Source: Rhizobium sp. Q54 (GTDB lineage Bacteria; Pseudomonadota; Alphaproteobacteria; Rhizobiales; Beijerinckiaceae). From it: a DNA stretch of 15,656 bases. The stretch lies in contig CAMDKB010000041.1 in the NCBI GenBank assembly GCA_945901195.1, positions 1-15,656 of the forward strand, read 5' to 3'. The position numbers were made by a program, and so were the translations under genes. Position 1 is the first letter of the stretch. Each line of letters opens with the position of its first letter. The notes under the pieces are model-generated. The model had not been told where the DNA came from. It saw nothing but the letters and a program-made list of their open reading frames with translations, and made no database searches. This document shows, piece after piece, positions 1 to 7,175 of the stretch.

Positions 1-140
1 AATGACCCGAACCCGAAGATCGTTCGAATAGCTACGCGGCATCGCAAGTCTCCATGCTCGCCCCAGCAGGAGGATTGAATCTGATTTGCCGCGTCTTGGG
101 AATCCCTGAACCCAGATTTCGATTCAAATTCGCTGCAAGG

Positions 141-194
141 CGCTCTAGATCAGCGTGCTGTAAACCGGGACCACTTTTTCGCGCGATGCTCTAA
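141..194 (-). repeat. Short interspersed rhizobial-type intergenic element (candidate)
   Basis: Read on the minus strand, the segment opens TTAGAGCATCGCGCG, carries the core GAAAAAGTGG and then CCGGTTTA, and ends GATCTAGAGCG. From memory, Rhizobiales genomes carry many intergenic copies of a degenerate palindromic element with the order AGAGCAT, GAAAAGTGG, CCGGTTT, GATCATGCTCT, and this segment has the same order and size. The terminal arms are only partly complementary here. The TAG stop of the pirin gene (193-191) lies inside the left arm, so the element abuts or supplies the end of that gene. Family membership is recalled, not computed. No other copy is present in this window. Confidence 0.4.
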
Positions 195-895
195 GCCGCC
201 ATATCGAACAGGATGATTTCAACGCCATCGCCCCCATCAGCGATCATGATTTGTGAAACATCGCTGATCGCAACGCCGTCGCCTTGCTCGAGCTTTTCGC
301 CGTCGACCATGACGCTGCCACGCGCCACCTGGGCCCAGGCGAGGCGGCCCGGCTTAAGCGTGTGCTTCACGGTGTGCCCGCCGTCCAGAACCGCTGCGTA
401 GATATCAGCATCCTGATGAATGGTGAGCGCACCCTCGCGGCCATCCTGCGCGGCGACGAGGCGCAAGTGATTATGCTTTTCCGCTGCAGGAAAAGTCTTC
501 TGTTCATAGCCGGGCGCAATACCGCGCGTTGCCGGCAGAACCCAAATTTGCAAAAAATGCACAGGCGTTGTTTTCGACGCGTTGAACTCGCTGTGGGTGA
601 TGCCAGTGCCTGCGCTCATGCGCTGAACGTCCCCCGGCCGGATAACCGAGCCGCCGCCCGTTGAATCCTTGTGTTCAAGTTCGCCTTCCAGCACATAACT
701 TATGATTTCCATTTCACGGTGGCCGTGTGGCGGAAAGCCGCCGCCACCTGCGACCTTGTCCTCGTTGATGACGCGCAACGAGCCAAATCCCATCTGCCGG
801 GGATCGTGGTATTCGCCAAAAGAAAACGTGTGCTTGCTGTCAAGCCAGCCAAAATCAGCGCGGCCACGCTCAGCGCTACGGCGAACATTCATCAT
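191..895 (-). CDS. Pirin family protein (bicupin, YhhW-like)
   Basis: This 234-residue protein has the pirin layout. The N-terminal cupin carries the metal set H57 and H59 (PPHGH) and H101 and E103 (THSE), at the same numbers as the iron ligands of E. coli YhhW. A second, shorter cupin fills residues 140-234. Other pirin signatures are HTFSFGEYHDP near residue 22, GFGSLRVINED near 37 and RPGDVQRMSAGTGI near 86. Some pirins have quercetin 2,3-dioxygenase activity and others act as redox-sensing regulators. Sequence does not say which applies, and no signal peptide is seen, so a cytosolic location is expected. ATG 895 is chosen because GGAGAG lies 6 nt upstream; an open frame continues to 976 but has no ribosome binding site or conserved residues. 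It follows the 982-1878 gene on the same strand after 86 nt. Confidence 0.92.
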   Translation of the reverse strand: MMNVRRSAERGRADFGWLDSKHTFSFGEYHDPRQMGFGSLRVINEDKVAGGGGFPPHGHREMEIISYVLEGELEHKDSTGGGSVIRPGDVQRMSAGTGITHSEFNASKTTPVHFLQIWVLPATRGIAPGYEQKTFPAAEKHNHLRLVAAQDGREGALTIHQDADIYAAVLDGGHTVKHTLKPGRLAWAQVARGSVMVDGEKLEQGDGVAISDVSQIMIADGGDGVEIILFDMAA

Positions 896-956
896 GGCAA
901 TCTCTCCGGCGGGGCAACCCCCGTATTCACATCGCTCCATGCGGAGCAAGAGGACG

Positions 957-985
957 CATATAGGGCTGCAATCCACCTTCGTTAA
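957..985 (-). promoter_or_regulatory. Candidate sigma-70-type promoter for the pirin gene
   Basis: On the minus strand a -35-like TTAACG (985-980) is followed after exactly 17 nt by a -10-like TATATG (962-957); each matches consensus at 4 of 6 bases. The -35 overlaps the TAA stop of the upstream gene. Transcription would begin near 950, giving a leader of about 55 nt. A perfect 5-bp inverted repeat, GCTCC-ATGC-GGAGC (934-947), sits at that predicted start and could be an operator or a small hairpin. The call rests on spacing and partial consensus only. Confidence 0.3.
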
Positions 986-1878
986 GAGGCGTGCGCGCTG
1001 TCGAGCAGCATCGGCTTGAAGCCAAGATATCGCTTCCAGTCGAAAAGGCCGTCGTCGCCCTCCTCGATTGAGCCGTGCAGGAGATAACGAATGCCCTGGG
1101 TGCCCGGTTCAGCCCGCGCCAGCAGCCATTGCATGATGTCGAAGATCAGCAATTTGGTGACGCCATCTTTCAAGGCGTCCCCGTGACCAATGAACCTCTG
1201 GATCCAGACTGTATTGCCTGCCCGGACGAGAATCGCAGAAGCGACAAGCTTTTCGCCTGCGCCGGTTGTCTTGAACGCACCCCAGCAATAGCGCCAATGC
1301 TCTGGACAAACGGGCGCTACCGGTGGCTTTTTTGTATCCACAAGGGTCGCGGGTGGCGCGATGAGGGCGGCCCAGACCGGAAGGCCCTTCGACCGACGGA
1401 ATTTCGAGCCCGTCAATTCGTAGACGCTGCGATGACAGGAGTTGAACCCCACCACGCGCGCGCTATAGCCCATACGGCGCGCCTTGTTGGCGCTGCGATG
1501 ATATTTGCCGCTGGTGGCGCGCGAAACCTGCACACGCCATGCGTCAAAATCCGCAAAAGTGTCGAGCTCGCTGACGGCCGCTGTCGCTCCAAAAAGGCGG
1601 GCGGTGGAGGTGTCACCATTACTCGCCGTGAGCTGCCGAATGGTTTCGCGCGTCAACGGCACATAGTGGGAGGTGTGTCGGCACTTGCACTCACTTGCCA
1701 GGTTTATCTCAGCGACACCCAGCGGCTCTCGGCGATCAACACCGAGTTTTGCAAAGCGCGATTTGCGCAGGGCAGGCAAGGGCCAGAAATAAAATAGCTT
1801 CCAGGCGTCCTTGTAGGCGCGTGCCGCGCGCCGGAGCGTTGGCGAAACCGCAAGACGGGATAAAAACTGAAAACGCAT
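982..1878 (-). CDS. Hypothetical protein with N-acyltransferase-like C-terminus and Cys/His cluster
   Basis: I do not recognise this 298-residue protein as a named family. Residues 1-45 are basic and aromatic, with no clean membrane segment. A C-x-C-x-H-x2-H cluster (C64, C66, H68, H71) follows, then a basic stretch near 124-138 (KYHRSANKARRMGYS) and further Cys/His at 148-149, 191, 194 and 198. Residues 211-292 alternate strand, helix, strand: LVASAILV, then IQRFIGHGDALKDGVTKLLIFDIMQWLL, then GIRYLLHGS and WKRYLGFKP. This arrangement resembles the last half of a GNAT or FemAB-type acyltransferase fold (inference). The ATG at 1878 is directly preceded by an in-frame TGA, so it is the first possible start; no good Shine-Dalgarno sequence is visible. 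The gene diverges from the adenylate cyclase and precedes the pirin gene on its own strand. Confidence 0.7.
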   Translation of the reverse strand: MRFQFLSRLAVSPTLRRAARAYKDAWKLFYFWPLPALRKSRFAKLGVDRREPLGVAEINLASECKCRHTSHYVPLTRETIRQLTASNGDTSTARLFGATAAVSELDTFADFDAWRVQVSRATSGKYHRSANKARRMGYSARVVGFNSCHRSVYELTGSKFRRSKGLPVWAALIAPPATLVDTKKPPVAPVCPEHWRYCWGAFKTTGAGEKLVASAILVRAGNTVWIQRFIGHGDALKDGVTKLLIFDIMQWLLARAEPGTQGIRYLLHGSIEEGDDGLFDWKRYLGFKPMLLDSAHAS

Positions 1879-1892
1879 TCAGGGTGGCCCGG

Positions 1893-2023
1893 TTGGCGCG
1901 GCGCGCCAAAGTGCGCCAGTGATTCCGATATTTTAGCCGATTGATCCGGACGCGCCAAAGCGTTTTGCTCGTTCGCCATTCCGGAGTTACGCTCAAGACC
2001 GAGAGTGAATTTGGTCTTTGGCG
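1893..2023. promoter_or_regulatory. Divergent control region with repeated CGCCAAAG half-sites
   Basis: The 178-nt gap between the divergent genes holds a perfect palindrome, TTGGCGCG-G-CGCGCCAA (1893-1909). The direct repeat CGCGCCAAAG occurs at 1902-1911 and again at 1951-1960. An inverted copy of its core, CTTTGGCG, lies at 2016-2023. Three exact copies of an 8-mer in 120 bp, one joined to an extended palindrome, suggest binding sites for a dimeric regulator of one or both genes. No regulator gene in the window can be tied to them. Confidence 0.35.
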
Positions 2024-2056
2024 ACTGCGGACCAACAGCAAACGGCGGAGAATGCG

Positions 2057-3337
2057 ATGCTGGCCGGGGTTTTCTCCATGGCCGAAGAAAGGCTGAGGCC
2101 ACTGTTGCGCCGCCTGAAGCGCGTGCTCGCCTATGGCACAGCGATTTACCCGCCCAAGATTGCCCGCCGGCTGAAAGTCCTCAACGGCATGGCCTGGTTG
2201 ATCGTGATCTTTTCCGCACAATATGCGTTGAGTTTCGCATTGGCGGATTTTACGAAATACCAGCCATTCATCTGGCTCAACGTCGCGCTGGTTTTCATGG
2301 GACTTGCCGTTCCCTTCACGCACCGCTTTGGCGAAATGGCGGGCGGGCTGCTGATTACGTTTACCGAAATTGCCGCGCTTTTTGTTTTCGCTGCCCTGCT
2401 CGGGCGAAATACGGGCATCCACATCAATCTCATAGTCGGCGCGGCTGCGCCATTCTTCGTGTTCGGCCTCAAACGGCCGCTACTGGTCGGCATGATCGTT
2501 CTGGCGACCTTGGGCGCCCATACCGCAGCCTGGTTCCTTTTTCCGCAGGAAAGGGCGTTGATTGCCGCTGATCCTGCACTGATCGACCAGCTCTATGTCT
2601 CCTCGGCGATCACAACGTTCGGCGTTATTGCTGCGCTGGTCTGGTATGCGTTCGCACTGGTGGAAGAGGCTGAAAGAACGACAGAGGAATTATTGCACAA
2701 CGTGCTGCCCTCCAAGATTGTCGAGCGGCTGACGTCACGGCCGGGACATCCACTGGCCGACAGCTTTGCCGAGATCACCGTGCTGTTCACCGATCTGCAA
2801 GCCTTCGTGCAGATCGCCAAGGACCTTGGTGCGCGGCGCACTGTGGCGATGCTCAACCATCTCATACGCGCGTTTGACAGCCTGGCGGACAAGCACGGCG
2901 TTGAAAAGATCAAAACAATTGGCGATGCCTATATGGCGGTTTCCGGCGCACCCGAGCCGACTGCCAACCACGTTCAGAACATGGCGAGGTTCGCGCTGGA
3001 TTTGCAGGTTGCCCTTGAGGAAACCGCACGCCGTTTCAATGCGCCGTTGAAAATGCGCATTGGCATCGCCTCGGGGCCGGTCATGGCGGGTGTCATTGGC
3101 GCCCGGCGATTCAGTTATGATGTCTGGGGCGATGCTGTAAATCTCGCGGCGCGGCTGGAAGCCAGCGGTGTGGCCGGACGTATCCAGATCAACGAATCGG
3201 TATATCGCAGGCTGGTCGGCGACAACGAGGTGCGAACGCGCGAATTCGCATTCGAGCCGCGCGGCATTATCGACATCAAGGGATTTGGAGCTGTAGAGAG
3301 CTGGTTCCTTGAATCTGCCAACCACGAAAAGGGCTGA
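2057..3337 (+). CDS. Membrane-anchored class III adenylate cyclase (six-helix type)
   Basis: This 426-residue protein converts ATP to cAMP. Six hydrophobic segments lie at about residues 45-65, 68-87, 94-116, 123-138, 141-162 and 182-202. The helical linker LLHNVLPSKIVERL follows, then the class III catalytic domain from about residue 238. All six key residues are present: metal-binding D246 (FTDL) and D290 (GDAYM), adenine-selecting K286 and D355 (YDVWGD), and transition-state N362 and R366 (VNLAAR). Their mutual spacing equals that of mycobacterial Rv1625c as I remember it, which supports adenylate rather than guanylate cyclase and a working homodimer. ATG 2057 is chosen because GGAG lies 6 nt upstream; a TTG at 2018 would add 13 residues without support. 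trmD starts 7 nt after the stop. The ligand sensed by the membrane part, if any, is unknown. Confidence 0.93.
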   Translation: MLAGVFSMAEERLRPLLRRLKRVLAYGTAIYPPKIARRLKVLNGMAWLIVIFSAQYALSFALADFTKYQPFIWLNVALVFMGLAVPFTHRFGEMAGGLLITFTEIAALFVFAALLGRNTGIHINLIVGAAAPFFVFGLKRPLLVGMIVLATLGAHTAAWFLFPQERALIAADPALIDQLYVSSAITTFGVIAALVWYAFALVEEAERTTEELLHNVLPSKIVERLTSRPGHPLADSFAEITVLFTDLQAFVQIAKDLGARRTVAMLNHLIRAFDSLADKHGVEKIKTIGDAYMAVSGAPEPTANHVQNMARFALDLQVALEETARRFNAPLKMRIGIASGPVMAGVIGARRFSYDVWGDAVNLAARLEASGVAGRIQINESVYRRLVGDNEVRTREFAFEPRGIIDIKGFGAVESWFLESANHEKG

Positions 3338-3344
3338 AAAGCCG

Positions 3345-4049
3345 ATGACCCTGCCCTGGCGCGCGAGCGTCTTCTCCCTGATGCCGGACATGTTTCCCGG
3401 CCCGCTCGGCCTGTCGCTCTCGGGCGATGCGCTTTCGCGCGGGCTCTGGGCGCTTGATGTGAATGACATCCGCAATCACGGCATCGGCAAGCACCGGAAT
3501 GTCGACGACAGTCCAGCGGGAGGCGGCCCGGGCATGGTGATCCGCGCCGACGTGCTGGCCGCCGCACTCGACGCCGACATGGCAGGTGACGCGCGCCCGC
3601 GCCTTTTGATGTCGCCGCGCGGAAAGCCGCTGAAGCAGGCGCGCGTGCGCCAACTTGCACAAGGGGACGGGGCGATCATCATCTGCGCGCGCTTTGAGGG
3701 CGTCGATGAACGTGTCATTGCCGCGCGCGGGCTGGAGGAAGTCTCGATTGGCGATTACGTGCTGTCGGGCGGGGAAATTGCCGCGATGGTTCTGATCGAC
3801 GCCTGCGTCCGTCTCATCCCAGGCGTGATGGGCAAAGAGGCGTCTGGAGCCGAGGAAAGTCACGAGAACGGCCTGTTGGAATATCCCCATTACACCCGTC
3901 CCCGTGAATGGGAGGGCATGAATATTCCCGAAGTTCTGCTCTCGGGAGACCACGCGAAAATCGCCAGATGGCGGCGTGAAGAGGCCGAGCGCCTTACACG
4001 CGAGCGGAGGCCTGATATGGCCGACAAATTGCGCAAGAACACCGACTGA
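3345..4049 (+). CDS. trmD: tRNA (guanine-N1-)-methyltransferase TrmD
   Basis: TrmD makes m1G37 in tRNAs reading CNN and some GGN codons, using S-adenosylmethionine, and prevents +1 frameshifting. This 234-residue copy (E. coli 255) has the family motifs in order: FSLMPDMFPG (10), DDSPAGGGPGM (54), MSPRGKPL (89), CARFEGVDER (114), SIGDYVLSGGE (134), PHYTRP (181) and PEVLLSGDHAKIARWR (195), so the SPOUT knot and C-terminal helical domain are both present. R156 matches E. coli R154. The position of catalytic D169 is E171 here, and the Gly of CGRYEG is A115. ATG 3345 gives a normal N-terminus; an in-frame TTG at 3309 inside the cyclase gene is less likely. The gene follows the cyclase by 7 nt. 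Neither rpsP, rimM nor rplS is adjacent, unlike the common arrangement. Confidence 0.95.
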   Translation: MTLPWRASVFSLMPDMFPGPLGLSLSGDALSRGLWALDVNDIRNHGIGKHRNVDDSPAGGGPGMVIRADVLAAALDADMAGDARPRLLMSPRGKPLKQARVRQLAQGDGAIIICARFEGVDERVIAARGLEEVSIGDYVLSGGEIAAMVLIDACVRLIPGVMGKEASGAEESHENGLLEYPHYTRPREWEGMNIPEVLLSGDHAKIARWRREEAERLTRERRPDMADKLRKNTD

Positions 4050-4162
4050 CACCAAGGACGCGCTTCCGCGCTTGCCAGAACGATGCGGCTAACCTCTTCG
4101 CTTCGCAAAAGCTTGGCAGCGCGCACATGGCGATTCCCGGAGCTTGCAGCTATATAAGGGCC

Positions 4163-5344
4163 ATGGATCAGATCATCGCCGAAACCGCCGCGCCAGTGAG
4201 CGCCTTGCCATCGCTTGTGGGACTCACGCGCACCGGCCTTGCGGACGCCTTGCGCACCCTTGAGATTCCCGAGCGGGAAATCCGTATGCGGGCCGGCCAG
4301 CTCTGGCACTGGATCTATTATCAGGGCGCTCGTGATTTTTCCCAGATGCTCAACATTGCCAAGGGCATGCGGGCTAAACTGGCGGATCATTTTTCGCTCG
4401 CGCGGCCGGAAATCGTGACCGAGCAGGTCTCCAAAGACGGCACCCGCAAATGGCTGATGCGCATGCCGCCAACCAGCGCGTCCGACAAGGGCGCCGAAAT
4501 CGAGTGCGTCTATATCCCCGAAAGCGATCGTGGCACGCTGTGCGTTTCCAGCCAGGTCGGCTGCACGCTGACCTGCACCTTTTGCCACACCGGGACACAG
4601 AAGCTGGTGCGTAACCTGACAACGCAGGAAATCGTCGCGCAAGTGGTGGTCGCACGCGATCGGCTCGGCGATTTTCCCGGAGGCGTGGCCCCCGGCGACG
4701 GCATCGTGCCGCATGGCGAGGGCGTGCGCGCGGTCTCCAATATCGTGTTCATGGGCATGGGCGAGCCGCTCTACAATTTCGACAACGTCCGCGATGCCCT
4801 GGGTGTGCTGTCTGATGGCGAGGGATTATCGCTTTCCAAACGCCGTATCACCGTCTCGACGGCAGGCGTCGTGCCGCAGATTGCGCCGCTGGGCGAGGAA
4901 TCAGGCGCGATGCTGGCGATTTCCCTGCACGCCACCAACGATGATTTGCGCAATACGCTGGTGCCACTCAACAAGAAGTATCCGGTCGCGGAACTCATGG
5001 AGGCCTGCCGCACCTATCCCGGCGTTTCCAACGCGCGGCGCATCACGTTTGAATATGTCATGCTCAAGGGCGTCAACGATACGCTCGCAGAAGCACGCGC
5101 GCTGGTGCGCCTGCTCAAGGGCATCCCCGCGAAGATCAACCTCATCCCGTTCAATCCCTGGCCCGGCACGAAATTCGAATGTTCCGATTGGGAAACCATC
5201 GAACGGTTTTCCGATATTATCTTTGATGCTGGCTATGCGAGCCCCGTCCGAACCCCGCGCGGGAGAGATATTCTGGCGGCCTGCGGCCAGTTGAAGAGCG
5301 AAACGGAAAAGCTGCGGGCGCGGGCGCGCATGGTTGGGGAGTGA
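4163..5344 (+). CDS. rlmN: Dual-specificity RNA methyltransferase RlmN (radical SAM)
   Basis: RlmN places C2-methyl groups on A2503 of 23S rRNA and A37 of some tRNAs. The 393-residue form has the 4Fe-4S radical SAM motif C134, C138, C141 (GCTLTCTFC), the preceding conserved C127 (CVSSQ), and the methyl-carrying C374 near the end (RGRDILAACGQL), so both essential cysteines are in place. MGMGEPLYNF (about 198), STAGVVP, SLHATND and INLIPFNPWPG are further family signatures. A Gly/Pro-rich loop at about 169-188, before NIVFMGMGEP, is an insert relative to E. coli. The start is uncertain: ATG 4163 is preceded by AAGGG only 2 nt away, while ATG 4127 would add 12 residues and has no Shine-Dalgarno. 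The gap of 113 nt after trmD may hold a promoter; I see no convincing one. It converges on the Hyu operon. Confidence 0.95.
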   Translation: MDQIIAETAAPVSALPSLVGLTRTGLADALRTLEIPEREIRMRAGQLWHWIYYQGARDFSQMLNIAKGMRAKLADHFSLARPEIVTEQVSKDGTRKWLMRMPPTSASDKGAEIECVYIPESDRGTLCVSSQVGCTLTCTFCHTGTQKLVRNLTTQEIVAQVVVARDRLGDFPGGVAPGDGIVPHGEGVRAVSNIVFMGMGEPLYNFDNVRDALGVLSDGEGLSLSKRRITVSTAGVVPQIAPLGEESGAMLAISLHATNDDLRNTLVPLNKKYPVAELMEACRTYPGVSNARRITFEYVMLKGVNDTLAEARALVRLLKGIPAKINLIPFNPWPGTKFECSDWETIERFSDIIFDAGYASPVRTPRGRDILAACGQLKSETEKLRARARMVGE

Positions 5345-5351
5345 AATATTT

Positions 5352-5383
5352 CTGTGCGGCGCATCCACGGGACGCACGCACAG
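5352..5383. terminator. Stem-loop between convergent rlmN and hyuB (possible terminator)
   Basis: CTGTGCG (5352-5358) pairs with CGCACAG (5377-5383), and the stem extends three more pairs (GCG with CGC) past one bulged A, leaving an 11-nt loop. It sits in the 70-nt gap between two genes that end towards each other, where a bidirectional terminator would be expected. No T-run follows on either strand, so an intrinsic terminator is doubtful. CGCACAG recurs at 5392-5398. Confidence 0.3.
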
Positions 5384-5414
5384 ACGATCATCGCACAGGG
5401 CGGGCGATTGCAGG

Positions 5415-7175
5415 TTATTGGCTTGAGAGGCCGCGCAATACTTTCCCTGCCGCTTCATCCACACGCCCGTCAGCACCCACAACCACGCCATAGTCCCGTT
5501 CGGCGGCTTGGCGGGTCACATAGCCCTGCCTCACGTCCTCTGCGACACGGGCCGGATCGCGCAATTCTGGCGGGCCGAACCCTCCGCCGCCACCGGTCTG
5601 CAATTCGATGCGGTCGCCGGGATGCAACGGCACGCCCCATTCCTTGTGCATGATGCGCGGCTCTGCACCTTCGCGATAAAGGATGGCCTGCCCCGTGGCG
5701 CCTTCGCGCCCGCCTTCGAGGCCCCAGGGTTTGCTGGTGACGCGCGCGAAGACCACAAACATTTTTGACTCCACGAGCGCGCGAAAAACTTTGCGCAATC
5801 CCGGAGCACCACGCGTCGTGCCGGCACCGCCGGTATCGGGGATGAATTCGCAAGCTTCAACACGCACGGGCGTTGTGGCTTCGTGCAGTTCCACCGGCAC
5901 TTCCAGCACATCTCCATGGGCCATGGTCTTGAACGGGCCGGGACCGTCGCCATCGCGCAGCGCGCCCCAGCCACCGAAGCCTGATCCAAACATATTGTAA
6001 AGTTTGCCCGTTTTTGGATGCGGGCCATAAATACGGAACAGCGAAAAATCCGCGAAATGGCCGGCCGAAACGCGCTCCGGACAGGCCGGCGCGATGGCGC
6101 GCAGGATTGTATCGATCACTGTGGGGAGTGGCGACGAATACAGCCCCATGGGCGCGCCATAGCGCGCATTGAGAAAGCGCCCTTCCGGGCAGATGACATC
6201 CAGTGCGCGAAATGCGCCCGAATTTGCCGGCTCGCCGGGCGTGGTCAGATATTTGAACGCGATGCGCGCCGCTGTCATTGCGCCGCCGGTAAAGCCTGAA
6301 TTGAACGGCCCTGGCAATTGCTCTTCCACGCCCGAGAGATCGACACTCATGGTGTCGCCGCGCACATCTACCTTTGCATGGATCCGGACTTTGCGATTTC
6401 TGTCCACGCCGTCGCCATCGAGCCAGGATTCAGCCTCATAGACGCCATCCGGCAGGGCGCGAACAACGTCCCGCGCCGCTGCGTCGGAACGGTCCCATAT
6501 GGTTTCGATCGCCTTGCGTACAGCGCGCGTGCCGTAGCGCTTGATCAGGTCTTCAAATTGTGAACGTCCGAGCAGGCAACCTGCGAGCTGCGCCTCCACA
6601 TCGCCCAGCAGCATGTCCGGCGTGCGCGAATTCAGGCCGATGGTGCGCCAGATATCTTCGCATTTCTTGCCGCCCGTCACGACCTTGACCGAACGAAGAT
6701 GCAGGCCCTCCTGATAAATCTCGCGCGCAGCACCATCGATGGAACCTTCCGCAAGCCCGCCGATATCGCACCAGTGCACAAGTACGGCAAACCAGGCGAA
6801 AGGCCGCGATGAGTCTTCCACGAAGACCGGTGTATACATTACTGCATTGTTGAGATGCTGGCCCTGCGTGCCAACGTAATTGGTCACCAGAACATCACCG
6901 GGGCCAATGCCATCTGCGCCATGAATGACAACGCCATCGCGCACCGCATCGCCCAGTGCCGTCGTCACAAACAGGGGAATGCCGCCCCGGCATTGCGACA
7001 CCAGTTCGCCGCCCGCATCGACAATGCCAACAGCATAATCCTTGTACTCAAAGATCAGCGGGCTATAGGCCGTGCGGGTGATATTGGCATCCACGAGGTC
7101 GGGAATGGCGATCAGCGCATGCCGGATGATCTCCAGCGTGATTGGATCGATGTCGTCGTCTGCAATCGTGCTCAT
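5415..7175 (-). CDS. Hydantoinase B/oxoprolinase-type subunit (HyuB-like)
   Basis: This 586-residue HydB-family protein is the partner of the HyuA subunit encoded just upstream; family pairs hydrolyse or carboxylate substrates such as N-methylhydantoin, 5-oxoproline, lactams or ketones, driven by ATP. Features seen are DPITLEIIRHAL near residue 10, DVLVTNYVGTQGQHLNN near 94, HWCDIGG at 134-140, and the glycine-rich end GGGGGFGPPELRDP at 528, followed by a tail of about 45 residues typical of the family (DVRQGYVTRQAAERDYGVVV). The usual NDPY-x-GGTH motif is replaced by NYVGTQGQH, so it belongs to a variant branch and its substrate should not be copied from well-known members. ATG 7175 overlaps the hyuA stop as ATGA, with GGAG 8 nt before it, which implies translational coupling. 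It is the last gene of the operon. Confidence 0.9.
   Translation of the reverse strand: MSTIADDDIDPITLEIIRHALIAIPDLVDANITRTAYSPLIFEYKDYAVGIVDAGGELVSQCRGGIPLFVTTALGDAVRDGVVIHGADGIGPGDVLVTNYVGTQGQHLNNAVMYTPVFVEDSSRPFAWFAVLVHWCDIGGLAEGSIDGAAREIYQEGLHLRSVKVVTGGKKCEDIWRTIGLNSRTPDMLLGDVEAQLAGCLLGRSQFEDLIKRYGTRAVRKAIETIWDRSDAAARDVVRALPDGVYEAESWLDGDGVDRNRKVRIHAKVDVRGDTMSVDLSGVEEQLPGPFNSGFTGGAMTAARIAFKYLTTPGEPANSGAFRALDVICPEGRFLNARYGAPMGLYSSPLPTVIDTILRAIAPACPERVSAGHFADFSLFRIYGPHPKTGKLYNMFGSGFGGWGALRDGDGPGPFKTMAHGDVLEVPVELHEATTPVRVEACEFIPDTGGAGTTRGAPGLRKVFRALVESKMFVVFARVTSKPWGLEGGREGATGQAILYREGAEPRIMHKEWGVPLHPGDRIELQTGGGGGFGPPELRDPARVAEDVRQGYVTRQAAERDYGVVVGADGRVDEAAGKVLRGLSSQ

Noticed and set aside
1075..1797. 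Open frame of 240 codons on the plus strand opposite the unknown gene
   Set aside because: Composition is rich in Arg, Ala, Cys and Gly with no fold-like pattern. The minus-strand frame is longer and shows helix/strand periodicity and a GNAT-like end.
1736..2422. Open frame of 228 codons on the minus strand crossing the divergent gap
   Set aside because: It is antisense to the start of the cyclase gene and out of frame in the unknown gene, with no family motif.
3276..4055. Open frame of 259 codons on the minus strand opposite trmD
   Set aside because: It lies entirely antisense to a clear trmD, has no recognisable motif, and is explained by GC-rich third positions keeping the opposite frame open.
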